This document shows positions 1 through 8,355 of a stretch of 34,683 bases of DNA, one piece after another (position 1 is the first letter of the stretch; every line of letters begins with the position of its first letter). The notes under the pieces were generated by a model that worked only from the letters and a program-made list of their open reading frames with translations, had not been told where the DNA came from and did no database searches. The position numbers and the translations under genes are program-made. The DNA is taken from NCBI GenBank assembly GCA_037190175.1, contig JBBCJM010000053.1, forward strand, positions 1-34,683, given 5' to 3'. Source of the DNA: JBBCJM01 sp037190175. GTDB lineage: Bacteria; Pseudomonadota; Alphaproteobacteria; Rhodobacterales; Rhodobacteraceae.

Positions 1-2
1 GC

Positions 3-38
3 GAACACCGCCGGGGCATCGGCAAGCTGCTGAACTAG
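3..38 (+). CDS. C-terminal end of an unidentified gene (partial)
   Basis: One frame reads from the window edge to a TAG stop at 36-38 and ends in RRGIGKLLN. The short R-G-x-G-K stretch would suit the acetyl-CoA-binding turn of a GNAT acetyltransferase, but a dozen residues cannot identify a protein. It is listed because the following 237 bases hold no gene, so an upstream gene probably ends here. Confidence 0.3.
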   Translation, partial: EHRRGIGKLLN

Positions 39-73
39 AGCGGGATCGGTTCATACGGAATCCTGGGCAGGCG

Positions 74-164
74 CCTCCCCTCCCCTCGTGGGTGGGGCTG
101 GGGGAGGGGGCTTGCCAGGGCTGGAGGCCCCCCTCCCCATCCCTCCCCACGAGGGGGAGGGAGG
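74..164. repeat. Long GC-rich imperfect inverted repeat
   Basis: Two arms rich in C and G face each other across about 10 bases. The left arm contains CCCCTCGTGGGTGGGG and the right arm contains CCCTCCCCACGAGGGGG, which complement each other with a few mismatches. The region 39-275 holds no convincing gene, and this palindrome is its only clear content. Palindromes built on CCTCGTGGGGAGG are dispersed in many high-GC proteobacteria, so this is probably a repetitive extragenic element. It could also terminate transcription from the left-hand gene. Confidence 0.6.
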
Positions 165-275
165 TGAGAGCCCTCATTCGGTAGCGCCAGCGGCGGCTGT
201 TCCACTTTGCTCCAGCGGCACTCGGGCGCATCCTCCTTGCGTTGACACGCCCTCGGGCCGGGGTAGTGTTCGCCC

Positions 276-1355
276 ATGCCCGACCGACCCCCCTCCCGCC
301 TTCGCTGGCTGTGGCTGCTGCTGGTTCCCCTCGCCCTGGCCGCGGGGTGGGTGCTGACCCAGAGGATGGGGGCCGAGGGCCTGCCGCCGCATATCGCCTC
401 GGGCAACGGCCGGGTGGAGGCGGTGGCCATCGACATCTCCACCCGCAGCGGCGGGCGCATCCGCGAGATCCCGGCCTATGAGGGGCAGAGCGTGGCGCGC
501 GGCGAGGTGCTGGCGCAGATGGACACCCAGCTGCTGGAGGCCCAGCTGCGCGAGGCGCAGGCGCAGCTGCAGCGCGGGCGGATCGCCCGGGACGTGGCCG
601 AAAGCGGGGTGGCCCAGGCGCAGGCCGAACATTCCGCGGCGCTGGCCTTCGTGGCCCAGCGGCAGACCGAATTCGAATCGGCCGAGCGGCGGCTGGCGCG
701 GTCCGAGCAACTGGCCCGCACCAATGCCATCTCGCAGCAGGTGCTGGACGACGACCGGGCGCGCGAGGCCGCCTCGCGCGCGGCGCTGGACGCGGCGCGG
801 GCGCAGGCGGCCTCGGCCGCGGCGGGCATGGCCACGGCGCGCGCCCGCATCGTGGATGCCGAGGCCAGCATCGAGGCCACGCTGGCCGCCATCGACCGCA
901 TCCGCGCCGAGATCGAGGACGCCACCCTGCGCTCGCCCCGCGACGGGCGGGTGCAGTATCTGGTGGCCCAGCCGGGCGAGGTGGTGGCGGGCGGCGGCCG
1001 GGTGCTGAACCTGATCGACCTGTCCGACGTCTACATGACCTTCTTCCTGCCCACGCTGGAGACCGGGCGGGTGGCGCTGGGGTCCGAGGCGCGCATCGTG
1101 CTGGACACCGCGCCGGGGGTGGTGATCCCGGCCGAGGTCTCCTTCATCTCGGACGTCGCCCAGTTCACCCCCCGCACGGTGGAGACCGCCGAGGAACGCA
1201 TGGGCCTGATGTTCCGCATCCGGGTGCGGGTGGCGCCGGAGCTGTTGCAGAAACATGCGGACTACGTGAAGCCCGGCCTGCCCGGCATCGCCTATGTCAG
1301 GCTCGACCCCGCGGCGGAGTGGCCGGAGTTCCTGCGGTCCGGCCTCTTGCAATGA
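276..1355 (+). CDS. HlyD-family periplasmic adaptor of an ABC exporter (YhiI-like)
   Basis: A 359-residue membrane-fusion protein that would link the inner-membrane exporter encoded just downstream to the periplasm or an outer-membrane channel. Residues 8-28 form one N-terminal membrane anchor (WLWLLLVPLALAAGW). A biotinyl/lipoyl-like half follows at about 45-80 (GGRIREI, GQSVARGEVL). An Ala/Arg/Glu-rich coiled-coil hairpin covers about 83-205, and the second lipoyl half at about 215-245 holds LRSPRDGRV and PGEVV. A beta-barrel region completes the protein. The stop codon overlaps the next gene's ATG (ATGA at 1352-1355), so translation is coupled. The order adaptor, double-ATPase/permease, ABC-2 permease matches yhiI-rbbA-yhhJ of enterobacteria. 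The exported substrate is unknown. The start has only a weak ribosome-binding site but places the anchor at the N-terminus. Confidence 0.9.
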   Translation: MPDRPPSRLRWLWLLLVPLALAAGWVLTQRMGAEGLPPHIASGNGRVEAVAIDISTRSGGRIREIPAYEGQSVARGEVLAQMDTQLLEAQLREAQAQLQRGRIARDVAESGVAQAQAEHSAALAFVAQRQTEFESAERRLARSEQLARTNAISQQVLDDDRAREAASRAALDAARAQAASAAAGMATARARIVDAEASIEATLAAIDRIRAEIEDATLRSPRDGRVQYLVAQPGEVVAGGGRVLNLIDLSDVYMTFFLPTLETGRVALGSEARIVLDTAPGVVIPAEVSFISDVAQFTPRTVETAEERMGLMFRIRVRVAPELLQKHADYVKPGLPGIAYVRLDPAAEWPEFLRSGLLQ

Positions 1356-4078
1356 CGCAGCTGGCGGCGCGGATGCGCGGGGTCGGCCACGGCTACCGCA
1401 AGACCCGGGCGCTGGAGGACGTGACGCTGGACTTTCCCGCCGGGCGGATGATCGGGCTGATCGGGCCGGACGGGGTGGGGAAATCCACGCTGCTGTCGCT
1501 GATCGCCGGGGCGCGGAAGGTGCAGGAGGGCGAGGTCCGGGCGCTGGGTGCGGACATGCGCGACCGCCATCAGCGCGCCGAGGTCGGCCCGCGCATCGCC
1601 TTCATGCCGCAGGGGCTGGGCAGGAACCTCTATCCCACGCTCTCGGTCCACGAGAACGTGGATTTCTTCGGCCGGCTCTTCGGCCATGCGCGGGAGGAGC
1701 GGCACCGGCGCATCGACGAATTGCTGCGGGCCACCGGGCTCGACCCCTTCCCCGACCGCCCGGCGGGCAAGCTCTCGGGCGGGATGAAGCAGAAGCTGGG
1801 GCTCTGCTGCGCGCTGATCCACGACCCCGACCTCTTGATCCTGGACGAGCCCACCACCGGGGTCGATCCCCTGGCCCGCCGGCAGTTCTGGGACCTGATC
1901 GACGGCATCCGGGCCGAACGGCCGGGGATGGGGGTCATCGTCGCCACCGCCTATATGGACGAGGCCGCGGGCTTCGACTGGCTGGTGGCGATGGACGGCG
2001 GGCGGGTGCTGGCCACCGGAACGCCGGCCGAGTTGCAGGAGCGCACCGGCACCGCCTCGCTGGACGACGCCTTTATCGCGCTCATGCCCGAGGAAAAGCG
2101 CCGCCTGCACCGCGCGGTGGAAATCCCCCCGCGTCCCCCGGCCGAGGACGAGCCGGCCATCGAGGCCGAGGGGCTCACCATCCGCTTCGGCGACTTCACT
2201 GCGGTGGATGACGTGAGCTTCCGCATCCCGCGGGGCGAGATCTTCGGCTTCCTGGGCTCCAACGGCTGCGGCAAGACCACGACGATGAAGATGCTGACCG
2301 GGCTTCTGCCGGCCAGCGAGGGCACCGCGCGGCTCTTCGGGCAGGAGGTGGACCCCCGCGACCTCGATACCCGCCGCAGGGTCGGCTACATGTCGCAGAG
2401 CTTCTCGCTCTATACCGAGCTGACGGTGCGCCAGAACCTCGACCTGCACGCGCGGCTGTTCCAGTTGCCGGCGGGCGAGATCCCGGGCCGGATCGACGAG
2501 ATGGCCCGCCGCTTCGACCTGACCGAGGTGCTGGACAAGCTGCCCGATGCGCTGCCGCTGGGCGTCACGCAAAGGCTGTCGCTGGCCGTCGCCATGATCC
2601 ACGCGCCCGAGATCCTGATCCTGGACGAGCCGACCTCGGGCGTCGATCCCATCGCGCGGGATGCCTTGTGGCAGAGCTTCGTGGACCTGTCGCGGCAGGA
2701 CGGGGTGACGATCTTCATCTCCACCCATTTCATGAACGAGGCCGAACGCTGCGACCGCATCTCGCTGATGCACGCGGGGAAAGTGCTGGTTTCCGACACC
2801 CCGGCGGCCATCGTGCAGGACCGGGGCGCGAAGGATCTGGAGGAGGCTTTCGTGGGCCACCTGCAGGACGCCATCGGCGAGCCGCTGCGGCAGGCCCGGC
2901 CCGAGACCGTGCACGCCATCGCCGGCCACCACGACCGGCCGCCCCGCCGCTGGATCGACCCCCGCCGGATCGGCAGCTATGCGCGGCGCGAGGCGCTGGA
3001 GCTGCGGCGCGACCCCATCCGCGCCTCCTTCGCCTTCCTGGGCAGCCTGCTGTTGCTCTTCGTGCTGGGCTACGGGATCAGCATGGATGTGGAGGATCTG
3101 CCCTTCGCGGTGCTGGACCACGACCAGACCACGCTCAGCCGCGACTATACGCTGGATATCGCCGGCTCGCGCTACTTCACCGAACGCCCGCCCATCGCCG
3201 ACCGCGCCGACCTCGACCGCCGGATGCGCGACGGGGAGCTGAGCCTGGCCATCGAGATCCCGCCCGGCTTCGCGCGCGACATCTCGGCCGGGCGGCGGGT
3301 GGAGATCGGCGGCTGGATCGACGGCGCCATGCCCTCGCGCGCCGAGACCGCGCAGGGCTATGTGGGCGGGCTGCACCTGCACTGGCTGACGAGCCAGGCG
3401 CGGCTGGCCTATGGCGACCGGGCGCTGGCGTCCGACTTCACGCTGGAGACGCGGTTCCGCTACAACCCCAACGTGGAAAGCCTGATCGCCATGGTGCCGG
3501 CGGTGATCGGGCTGGTGCTGCTGTTCATACCCACCATGCTCTCCACCCTTTCCATCGTGCGGGAGAAGGATCTGGGCTCCATCGTCAACCTCTACGTCAC
3601 GCCGGTCACGCGGCTGGAATTCCTGCTGGGCAAGCAGCTGCCCTACGTGGGCCTCGCCATGCTGAACTTCGTGACGCTGACCGCCTTTGCGGTGCTGGTG
3701 CAGGGGGTGCCCTTCACCGGCAGCCTCGGGGCCTGGGTGCTGGGCGGCCTCTTGTACGCCGTCGCCGCCACCGGGATGGGCCTCCTCATCTCCAGCTTCA
3801 TGAACAGCCAGATCGCGGCGATCTTCCTGACCACCATCGTCTCGATGCTGCTGGCCGTGCAGTATTCCGGGATGATCGACCCCGTGGCCTCGATGGAGGG
3901 CTCGGCCGCGGTGATCGGGGCGCTGAACCCGGCCAGCCATTTCATCACCATCGCGCGGGGCACCTTTTCCAAGGCGCTGGGGATGGAGGATCTGGCGGGC
4001 CCCTTCCTCGCCCTGCTGGCCACCGGCCCGGTGCTACTGGCCCTGAGCGTGGTCTTCCTGCGCAAGCAGGCGCGCTGA
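1352..4078 (+). CDS. rbbA: RbbA-like ABC transporter: two ATPase domains fused to an ABC-2 permease
   Basis: A 908-residue fusion close to the length of E. coli RbbA. The first ATPase has Walker A GPDGVGKST at 38-46, signature LSGGMKQ from 141 and Walker B LLILDEP from 161. The second has Walker A GSNGCGKTT near 301-310, Walker B ILILDEP and a variant signature LPLGVTQRLS near 401-410 in place of LSGG. From about residue 540 there is an ABC-2 membrane domain with an extracytoplasmic segment after the first helix (VLDHDQTTLSRDY) and five to six hydrophobic helices near the C-terminus. I chose the ATG at 1352, which overlaps the upstream stop, over an in-frame ATG at 1319 that would lie inside the adaptor gene. 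E. coli RbbA has been reported as ribosome-associated, but the gene context here argues for a role in export. Confidence 0.9.
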   Translation: MTQLAARMRGVGHGYRKTRALEDVTLDFPAGRMIGLIGPDGVGKSTLLSLIAGARKVQEGEVRALGADMRDRHQRAEVGPRIAFMPQGLGRNLYPTLSVHENVDFFGRLFGHAREERHRRIDELLRATGLDPFPDRPAGKLSGGMKQKLGLCCALIHDPDLLILDEPTTGVDPLARRQFWDLIDGIRAERPGMGVIVATAYMDEAAGFDWLVAMDGGRVLATGTPAELQERTGTASLDDAFIALMPEEKRRLHRAVEIPPRPPAEDEPAIEAEGLTIRFGDFTAVDDVSFRIPRGEIFGFLGSNGCGKTTTMKMLTGLLPASEGTARLFGQEVDPRDLDTRRRVGYMSQSFSLYTELTVRQNLDLHARLFQLPAGEIPGRIDEMARRFDLTEVLDKLPDALPLGVTQRLSLAVAMIHAPEILILDEPTSGVDPIARDALWQSFVDLSRQDGVTIFISTHFMNEAERCDRISLMHAGKVLVSDTPAAIVQDRGAKDLEEAFVGHLQDAIGEPLRQARPETVHAIAGHHDRPPRRWIDPRRIGSYARREALELRRDPIRASFAFLGSLLLLFVLGYGISMDVEDLPFAVLDHDQTTLSRDYTLDIAGSRYFTERPPIADRADLDRRMRDGELSLAIEIPPGFARDISAGRRVEIGGWIDGAMPSRAETAQGYVGGLHLHWLTSQARLAYGDRALASDFTLETRFRYNPNVESLIAMVPAVIGLVLLFIPTMLSTLSIVREKDLGSIVNLYVTPVTRLEFLLGKQLPYVGLAMLNFVTLTAFAVLVQGVPFTGSLGAWVLGGLLYAVAATGMGLLISSFMNSQIAAIFLTTIVSMLLAVQYSGMIDPVASMEGSAAVIGALNPASHFITIARGTFSKALGMEDLAGPFLALLATGPVLLALSVVFLRKQAR

Positions 4079-4079
4079 G

Positions 4080-5192
4080 ATGCGGATCGGGACCATCTGG
4101 CGGCTGGGGATCAAGGAGCTCTGGGGGCTCTGGCGCACGCCCGCACTGCTGGCGCTGATCGCCGCGGCCTTCTCGATCCAGATCTACGCCGCGGCGACCG
4201 CCATCCCCCTCACCATCAACAAGGCGCCGCTGTCGATCGTGGACGAGGACGCCTCGCCGCTCTCCGCCCGCATCGCCTCGGCCTTCTATCTGCCCTGGTT
4301 CGCGCCGCCGCAGATGATCACCCTGTCGGAGATGAACCGCCGGATGGACGCGGGGATCGATACCTTCGCGCTGGTGATCCCGCCGCATTTCCAGCGCGAC
4401 CTGCTGGCGGGCGCCGGCCCGGCGATGCAGCTGAACGTCGACGCCACCCGGATGACGCAGGCCTTCACCGGCGCGGGCTACGTGCAGGCCATCGTCTCGG
4501 GCGAGGTGGCCGAGTTCGCGCAGCGGTATCGGGCGGCGGAACAGGCGCCGGTCGATCTGGTGCTGCGCGCCCGGTTCAACCCCGAGTTGAACCCCGGCTG
4601 GTTCGGCGCGCTGATGGAGGTGGTGAACAACGTCTCGCTGCTGTCGGTGATCCTGGCCGGCGCCGCGCTGATCCGCGAGCGCGAGCGGGGCACCATCGAG
4701 CACCTGCTGGTCATGCCGGTCACGCCAACCGAGATCATGCTGGCCAAGATCTGGCCCATGGCGGTGGTGGTGCTGGGGGCGGTGCTCTTCGCGATGACCG
4801 CGGTGGTGCAGGCCTGGCTGGCGGTGCCGGTGGCGGGGTCGCTGTGGCTGCTGATGCTGGGGGTGGGGTTGCAGGTCTTCGCCAGCACCTCGCTGGGGAT
4901 CCTGCTGGCCACCGTCGCGGGCTCCATGCCGCAGTTCGGGCTCCTGCTGATGCTGGTGCTGTTCCCCCTGCAGATCCTCGCGGGCGGGCTGACCCCGGTG
5001 GAGAACATGCCGCCGGTGCTGAGCATCGTGATGTCCGCCGCGCCGGACACCCATTTCGTCTCGCTGGCCCAGGCGGTGCTGTTCCGCGGCGCGGGGCTGG
5101 AGTCGGTCTGGCCGCGGCTGCTGGCGCTCATCGCCATCGGCGCCGCGTTCTTCGCCGTCTCGCTCTGGCGCTTCCGCCGTTCGCTGCGATAG
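4080..5192 (+). CDS. yhhJ: ABC-2 type permease (YhhJ-like)
   Basis: A 370-residue inner-membrane permease starting one base after the RbbA-like stop, so clearly in the same operon. A first helix lies at about 20-42 (LLALIAAAFSIQIYAAATAI). A soluble extracytoplasmic part follows to about 180 (SIVDEDASPLSARI), then a block of helices with the typical ABC-2 segments RERERGTIEHLLVMPVTP and LFPLQILAGG. Length and order match YhhJ of the yhiI-rbbA-yhhJ cluster. It probably pairs with the membrane half of the upstream fusion to form the translocation path. The substrate cannot be read from the sequence; exporters of this group are often linked to drugs, lipids or envelope molecules. Confidence 0.88.
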   Translation: MRIGTIWRLGIKELWGLWRTPALLALIAAAFSIQIYAAATAIPLTINKAPLSIVDEDASPLSARIASAFYLPWFAPPQMITLSEMNRRMDAGIDTFALVIPPHFQRDLLAGAGPAMQLNVDATRMTQAFTGAGYVQAIVSGEVAEFAQRYRAAEQAPVDLVLRARFNPELNPGWFGALMEVVNNVSLLSVILAGAALIRERERGTIEHLLVMPVTPTEIMLAKIWPMAVVVLGAVLFAMTAVVQAWLAVPVAGSLWLLMLGVGLQVFASTSLGILLATVAGSMPQFGLLLMLVLFPLQILAGGLTPVENMPPVLSIVMSAAPDTHFVSLAQAVLFRGAGLESVWPRLLALIAIGAAFFAVSLWRFRRSLR

Positions 5193-5216
5193 GCAAGCGG
5201 GCCGGCGGGTGCCAGA

Positions 5217-6167
5217 ATGGGCTGTCATGGAAAGGCCGGGCCCTTGCTGAAACAGATCGACACGCGGCAGCTCAGGGTGTTGCGGGTGCTGCTGGAGGAA
5301 TGCTCCGTCACCCGCGCCGCCCGGGTGCTGGACCAGTCGCAGCCGCATGTCAGCCTGACCCTGCGCAAGCTGCGGGCGGTGGTGGGCGACCCGATCCTGG
5401 TGCGCTCGGGGGCCAAGCTGGTGCCGACCGAGCGCGGCCGGGCGCTGCTGCCGCATGTGCGCGCGGTGCTGGACGGGATCGACCGGATCGTGGGCGCGCC
5501 GCAGGTCTTCGACCCGGCGACCGAGACCGGGGCCTTCCGCATCGCCTCGGCCGACTGCATGGAGGCGATCTTCCTGCCGCCCCTGGTCGAGCGGCTGGGC
5601 CGCGGTGCGCCGGCCGCGCGGGTGGTGGTGCGGGGGATCGACGCCGCTTACGACTATGCCGCGGCGCTGGAGCAGGACGAGCTGGACGCGGTGATCTGCA
5701 ACTGGCCCGGCGCGCCCGCGCATCTGAAGACCGCGCATCTGATGACCGAGGAGATCGTCTGCCTGGTCGGCCCCCAGCACCCCTGGGCCGGCGGCGGCCG
5801 CCCGACGATGGAGGCCTATCTGGCCGCCCGCCACATCGCCCCCGTGGCCCGCTCGCGCGCCGAGCCGGGGCCCATCGACCTGCAACTGGCCGAGCTGGGC
5901 CTGCGCCGCGACATCCGCACCATGGTGGCCGAGTTCAACCTGATCCCGCATATCCTGATGGGCTCCGACCTGGTGTTCACCAGTTCCGCCCGGTTCGCCC
6001 GGTATTTCGCTTCGCTTATGCCGCTGCGCAGCATCCCGGCGCCGGCGGAGTTCGGGCGGCTGAAGTTCTTTCTGCTCTGGCATGAAAGGGCGCAGTCCGA
6101 CCCTCGCAACGTCTGGCTGCGGGGGCAGATCACCGCGGTGGCGCGGGCCCTGCCGCCCCCGGTATAA
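5217..6167 (+). CDS. LysR-family transcriptional regulator
   Basis: A 316-residue LysR-type regulator. The N-terminal winged helix-turn-helix has the hallmark order TRQLRVLRVLLEE, SVTRAARVLDQSQPHVS, LRKLRAVVGDPILVR and PTERG. The rest fits the two-lobed substrate-binding fold (FRIASADCMEAIFLPPLV, ICNWPG, LVGPQHPW). The DPILVR version suits the NodD/NahR/DntR-like branch. The start is uncertain: ATG 5217 has no good ribosome-binding site, while an in-frame TTG at 5244, after GGAAAGG, would give 307 residues and begin nearer the conserved domain. It lies 24 bases after the exporter operon and 96 before the COG0212-like gene, on the same strand, so it could regulate either. No operator was recognised. 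Confidence 0.85.
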   Translation: MGCHGKAGPLLKQIDTRQLRVLRVLLEECSVTRAARVLDQSQPHVSLTLRKLRAVVGDPILVRSGAKLVPTERGRALLPHVRAVLDGIDRIVGAPQVFDPATETGAFRIASADCMEAIFLPPLVERLGRGAPAARVVVRGIDAAYDYAAALEQDELDAVICNWPGAPAHLKTAHLMTEEIVCLVGPQHPWAGGGRPTMEAYLAARHIAPVARSRAEPGPIDLQLAELGLRRDIRTMVAEFNLIPHILMGSDLVFTSSARFARYFASLMPLRSIPAPAEFGRLKFFLLWHERAQSDPRNVWLRGQITAVARALPPPV

Positions 6168-6263
6168 CGAAACCGATATGGAGTCCTTAACGCCCGGCCA
6201 ACTGGCGGGGCAGGGGGCCCGCGTGCCAGCCTTCGGCTCGTCCCTTCAAGGCAGGTCGTCCCC

Positions 6264-7085
6264 ATGTCGCATTCGACGCTCCAATCCACCCTCGCCGCCA
6301 CCGCCGAGGAACGGGCCGGCCGCTGGTCGGGGCGCAACGCCGACAAGGACCGGCTGCGGCACGAGATCTGGTCGCGGCTGGAGGACAGCGGGCTGAACAT
6401 CGGCCCGGTGTGGAGCCGGATCTCCAACTGGGTGGGCGCCGAGGAGGCCGCCCGCCGGCTGGGTGAGCTCGACATCTGGAAGCGGGCGAAGGTCGTGAAA
6501 TGCAACCCCGACCCGCCGCAGATCCCGGTGCGGCTGCGGGCGCTCTACGACGGCAAGCTGCTCTACATGCCGGTGCCCGAGTTCGGCTCGGGCGAGCTGC
6601 CCTGGGTGCTGCTGGACCCCGCGAAACTGGAACGCGAGGGGGTGCAGTTCGAGCTGGCCGCCACCTCGCAGGGCGCGGTGCAGGTGGGGGAGAAGCTGGG
6701 GTTCGAGGACATGGCCAAGATCGACCTCGCCGTCTGCGGCTGCGTGGCGGTGACCCGCCAGGGCGGGCGCACCGGCAAGGGCGGCGGCTTCGCCGACCTG
6801 GAGCTCGGCCTCTTCCGCGACCTGGGCAAGATCACCGAGGAGACGCCCATCGTCACCACCGTGCATTCCTCGATGATCGTCGACGACGACCGCCTGCCGA
6901 TCATGGAGCACGATTCGCTCCTGAACTGGATCGTGACGGAAAAGGAAGCCATCGAGACCAGCCCCGGCCGCCGCCAGCCCGGCGGGGTGCGCTGGGATCT
7001 GCTGCAACCCGACCAGCTTGAGGACATCTGGTTCCTCAGGGACCTCAAGGCCCGGATACTCGCCGCCAAGGCCGGGAGGGGCTGA
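6264..7085 (+). CDS. 5-formyltetrahydrofolate cyclo-ligase-like protein (COG0212, MTHFSD-like paralogue)
   Basis: A 273-residue protein of the 5-FTHF cyclo-ligase superfamily. The N-terminal motif ADKDRLRHEIW fits the family's K-x2-LR-x3-W. The glycine-rich substrate/ATP loop is GRTGKGGGFADLELGLF, resembling the GKGxGYADLE form of MTHFSD-type paralogues rather than the GxGxGYYDR of the true enzyme. At 273 residues it is longer than the roughly 190-200 of canonical cyclo-ligases. Known from the family: this COG0212 branch has been linked to thiamin metabolism on comparative grounds, and its reaction is unsettled. The gene sits 118 bases before a complete BMP-type importer on the same strand. 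I infer that the imported compound and this enzyme belong to one salvage route. No TPP riboswitch core was seen upstream. Confidence 0.78.
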   Translation: MSHSTLQSTLAATAEERAGRWSGRNADKDRLRHEIWSRLEDSGLNIGPVWSRISNWVGAEEAARRLGELDIWKRAKVVKCNPDPPQIPVRLRALYDGKLLYMPVPEFGSGELPWVLLDPAKLEREGVQFELAATSQGAVQVGEKLGFEDMAKIDLAVCGCVAVTRQGGRTGKGGGFADLELGLFRDLGKITEETPIVTTVHSSMIVDDDRLPIMEHDSLLNWIVTEKEAIETSPGRRQPGGVRWDLLQPDQLEDIWFLRDLKARILAAKAGRG

Positions 7086-7203
7086 AGCGGCGCGCGTGGG
7101 AGGAGATGCGAAGCGGTCGCCCGCCCGGGACGGCCGGCACTAGAAAGGCAATGAGACGACCGCCAGCCCATGGCGGCTTTCCCCCCAACAGATGGAGCCC
7201 CAG

Positions 7204-8307
7204 ATGACCCTTTCCCCGCTTTCCCGCCGCCGCCTGCTGCAATCCGGCGCCATGGCGCTGGCGGCCTCGGCCCTGCCGCTGCGCCTGCACGCCCAGACCC
7301 CGGTGGTGATCGGCGCGCTCTATGTCGGGCCGCGCGACGACTACGGATGGAACCAGTCCCACGCCGCGGCGGTCGAGATCCTGCGCGGCGTGCCGGGCGT
7401 GAGCGTGGTCGAGGAAGAGAACGTGCCCGAGACCAACGCCGTCGCCCAGTCGATGGAATCGATGATCAACCTCGACGGCGCGAACCTGATCCTCGCCACC
7501 TCCTTCGGCTATTACAGCCCCTTCGTGGTGGAGGCGGCGAAGAAGCACCCGGGCGTGCAGTTCCGCCATTGCGCGCCGCTGTGGAACCCCGCGACCGACC
7601 CGCAGAACGCCGGCAGCTATTTCGCCTACCTCAACCAGGCGCATTACGTGAACGGGGTGGCGGCGGGGCTGTCGGTGCCCTCGGGCAAGCTGGGCTTCGT
7701 GGCGGCGAAGCCCGTGCAGACCGTGCTGTCGAACATCAACTCCTTCCTCCTGGGCGCGCGCTCGGTGAACCCCAATGCCACGGTGCAGGTGATCTTCACC
7801 GGCGAATGGTCGATGTCGGTGCGCGAGGCCGAGGCGACCAATGCGCTGATCGACGCGGGGGTCGAGGTGATCTCCTGCCACGTCGATGGCCCGAAAGTGG
7901 TGATCGAGACCGCCGAGGGGCGGGGGGTGAAGACCTGCGGCCACAACGCCGACCTCTCGCCGCTGGCCCCCAACGGCTTCATCACCGGCGCGGAAAGCAA
8001 GTGGGAGACGGTCTATCGGATGTACGCCGACGCCCTGGCCAAGGGCGAGGCGCCGCCGAACCTCGTCGCCGGCGGCTATCACAACGACATGCTGCGCAAC
8101 ACCGCTTTTGGCGCCGGCGCCACGCCCGGCGCGCGTGCGGCGGCCGAGGCGGCCATCGCGGCGCTGCAGGCGGGCGAGCCGATCTACAAGGGGCCGCTCA
8201 GCGACAATCGCGGCAACCAGGTGATCGCCGGCACGCTGGACAACTATGCCCCGGAACTGGAAAGCATGGACTACCTGCTGGAGGGCGTGATCGGCTCGAC
8301 TACCTGA
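7204..8307 (+). CDS. BMP-family ABC transporter substrate-binding protein
   Basis: A 367-residue periplasmic binding protein of the basic-membrane-protein (PnrA/Med-like) family. It has a twin-arginine-like signal SRRRLLQSGAMALAASALP with likely cleavage after LHA at residue 30, then the mature start TPVVIGALYVGP. Family features include DDYGWNQSHAAA, NLILATSFGYY, NAGSYFAYLNQAHYVNGVAA (where the PnrA family has an analogous F-x-x-Y-Q/R segment) and GFVAAKPVQTV. ATG 7204 is preferred over ATG 7192 because GGAG lies six bases upstream of it. BMP proteins usually bind nucleosides or related heterocycles; the exact ligand is unknown. A hairpin directly after the stop may keep this gene's transcript more abundant than those of the permeases. 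Confidence 0.88.
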   Translation: MTLSPLSRRRLLQSGAMALAASALPLRLHAQTPVVIGALYVGPRDDYGWNQSHAAAVEILRGVPGVSVVEEENVPETNAVAQSMESMINLDGANLILATSFGYYSPFVVEAAKKHPGVQFRHCAPLWNPATDPQNAGSYFAYLNQAHYVNGVAAGLSVPSGKLGFVAAKPVQTVLSNINSFLLGARSVNPNATVQVIFTGEWSMSVREAEATNALIDAGVEVISCHVDGPKVVIETAEGRGVKTCGHNADLSPLAPNGFITGAESKWETVYRMYADALAKGEAPPNLVAGGYHNDMLRNTAFGAGATPGARAAAEAAIAALQAGEPIYKGPLSDNRGNQVIAGTLDNYAPELESMDYLLEGVIGSTT

Positions 8308-8308
8308 C

Positions 8309-8332
8309 GGCCGGCGGGGGCCTTCGCCGGCC
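8309..8332 (+). terminator. Hairpin between binding-protein and permease genes (possible attenuator)
   Basis: GGCCGGCG (8309-8316) pairs perfectly with CGCCGGCC (8325-8332) around an eight-base loop, starting two bases after the binding-protein stop. No T-run follows, so it is more likely an mRNA-stabilising or partially terminating hairpin than a full terminator. Confidence 0.5.
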
Positions 8333-8355
8333 CCCCCTTCCACCCGAGGATGCCC

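Noticed and set aside
1292..3940. Very long open frame on the minus strand opposite the RbbA-like gene
   Set aside because: It is an artefact of high G+C. The translation is low-complexity, rich in His, Arg, Gln and Pro with no domain, while the plus strand has intact ABC motifs throughout.
7086..7203. Possible TPP or purine riboswitch before the BMP binding-protein gene
   Set aside because: The cyclo-ligase-like gene and importer made this attractive, but I found no TPP core (CTGAGA with an ACCTGATC-like partner) and no purine-riboswitch three-way junction in this gap or in 6168-6263.
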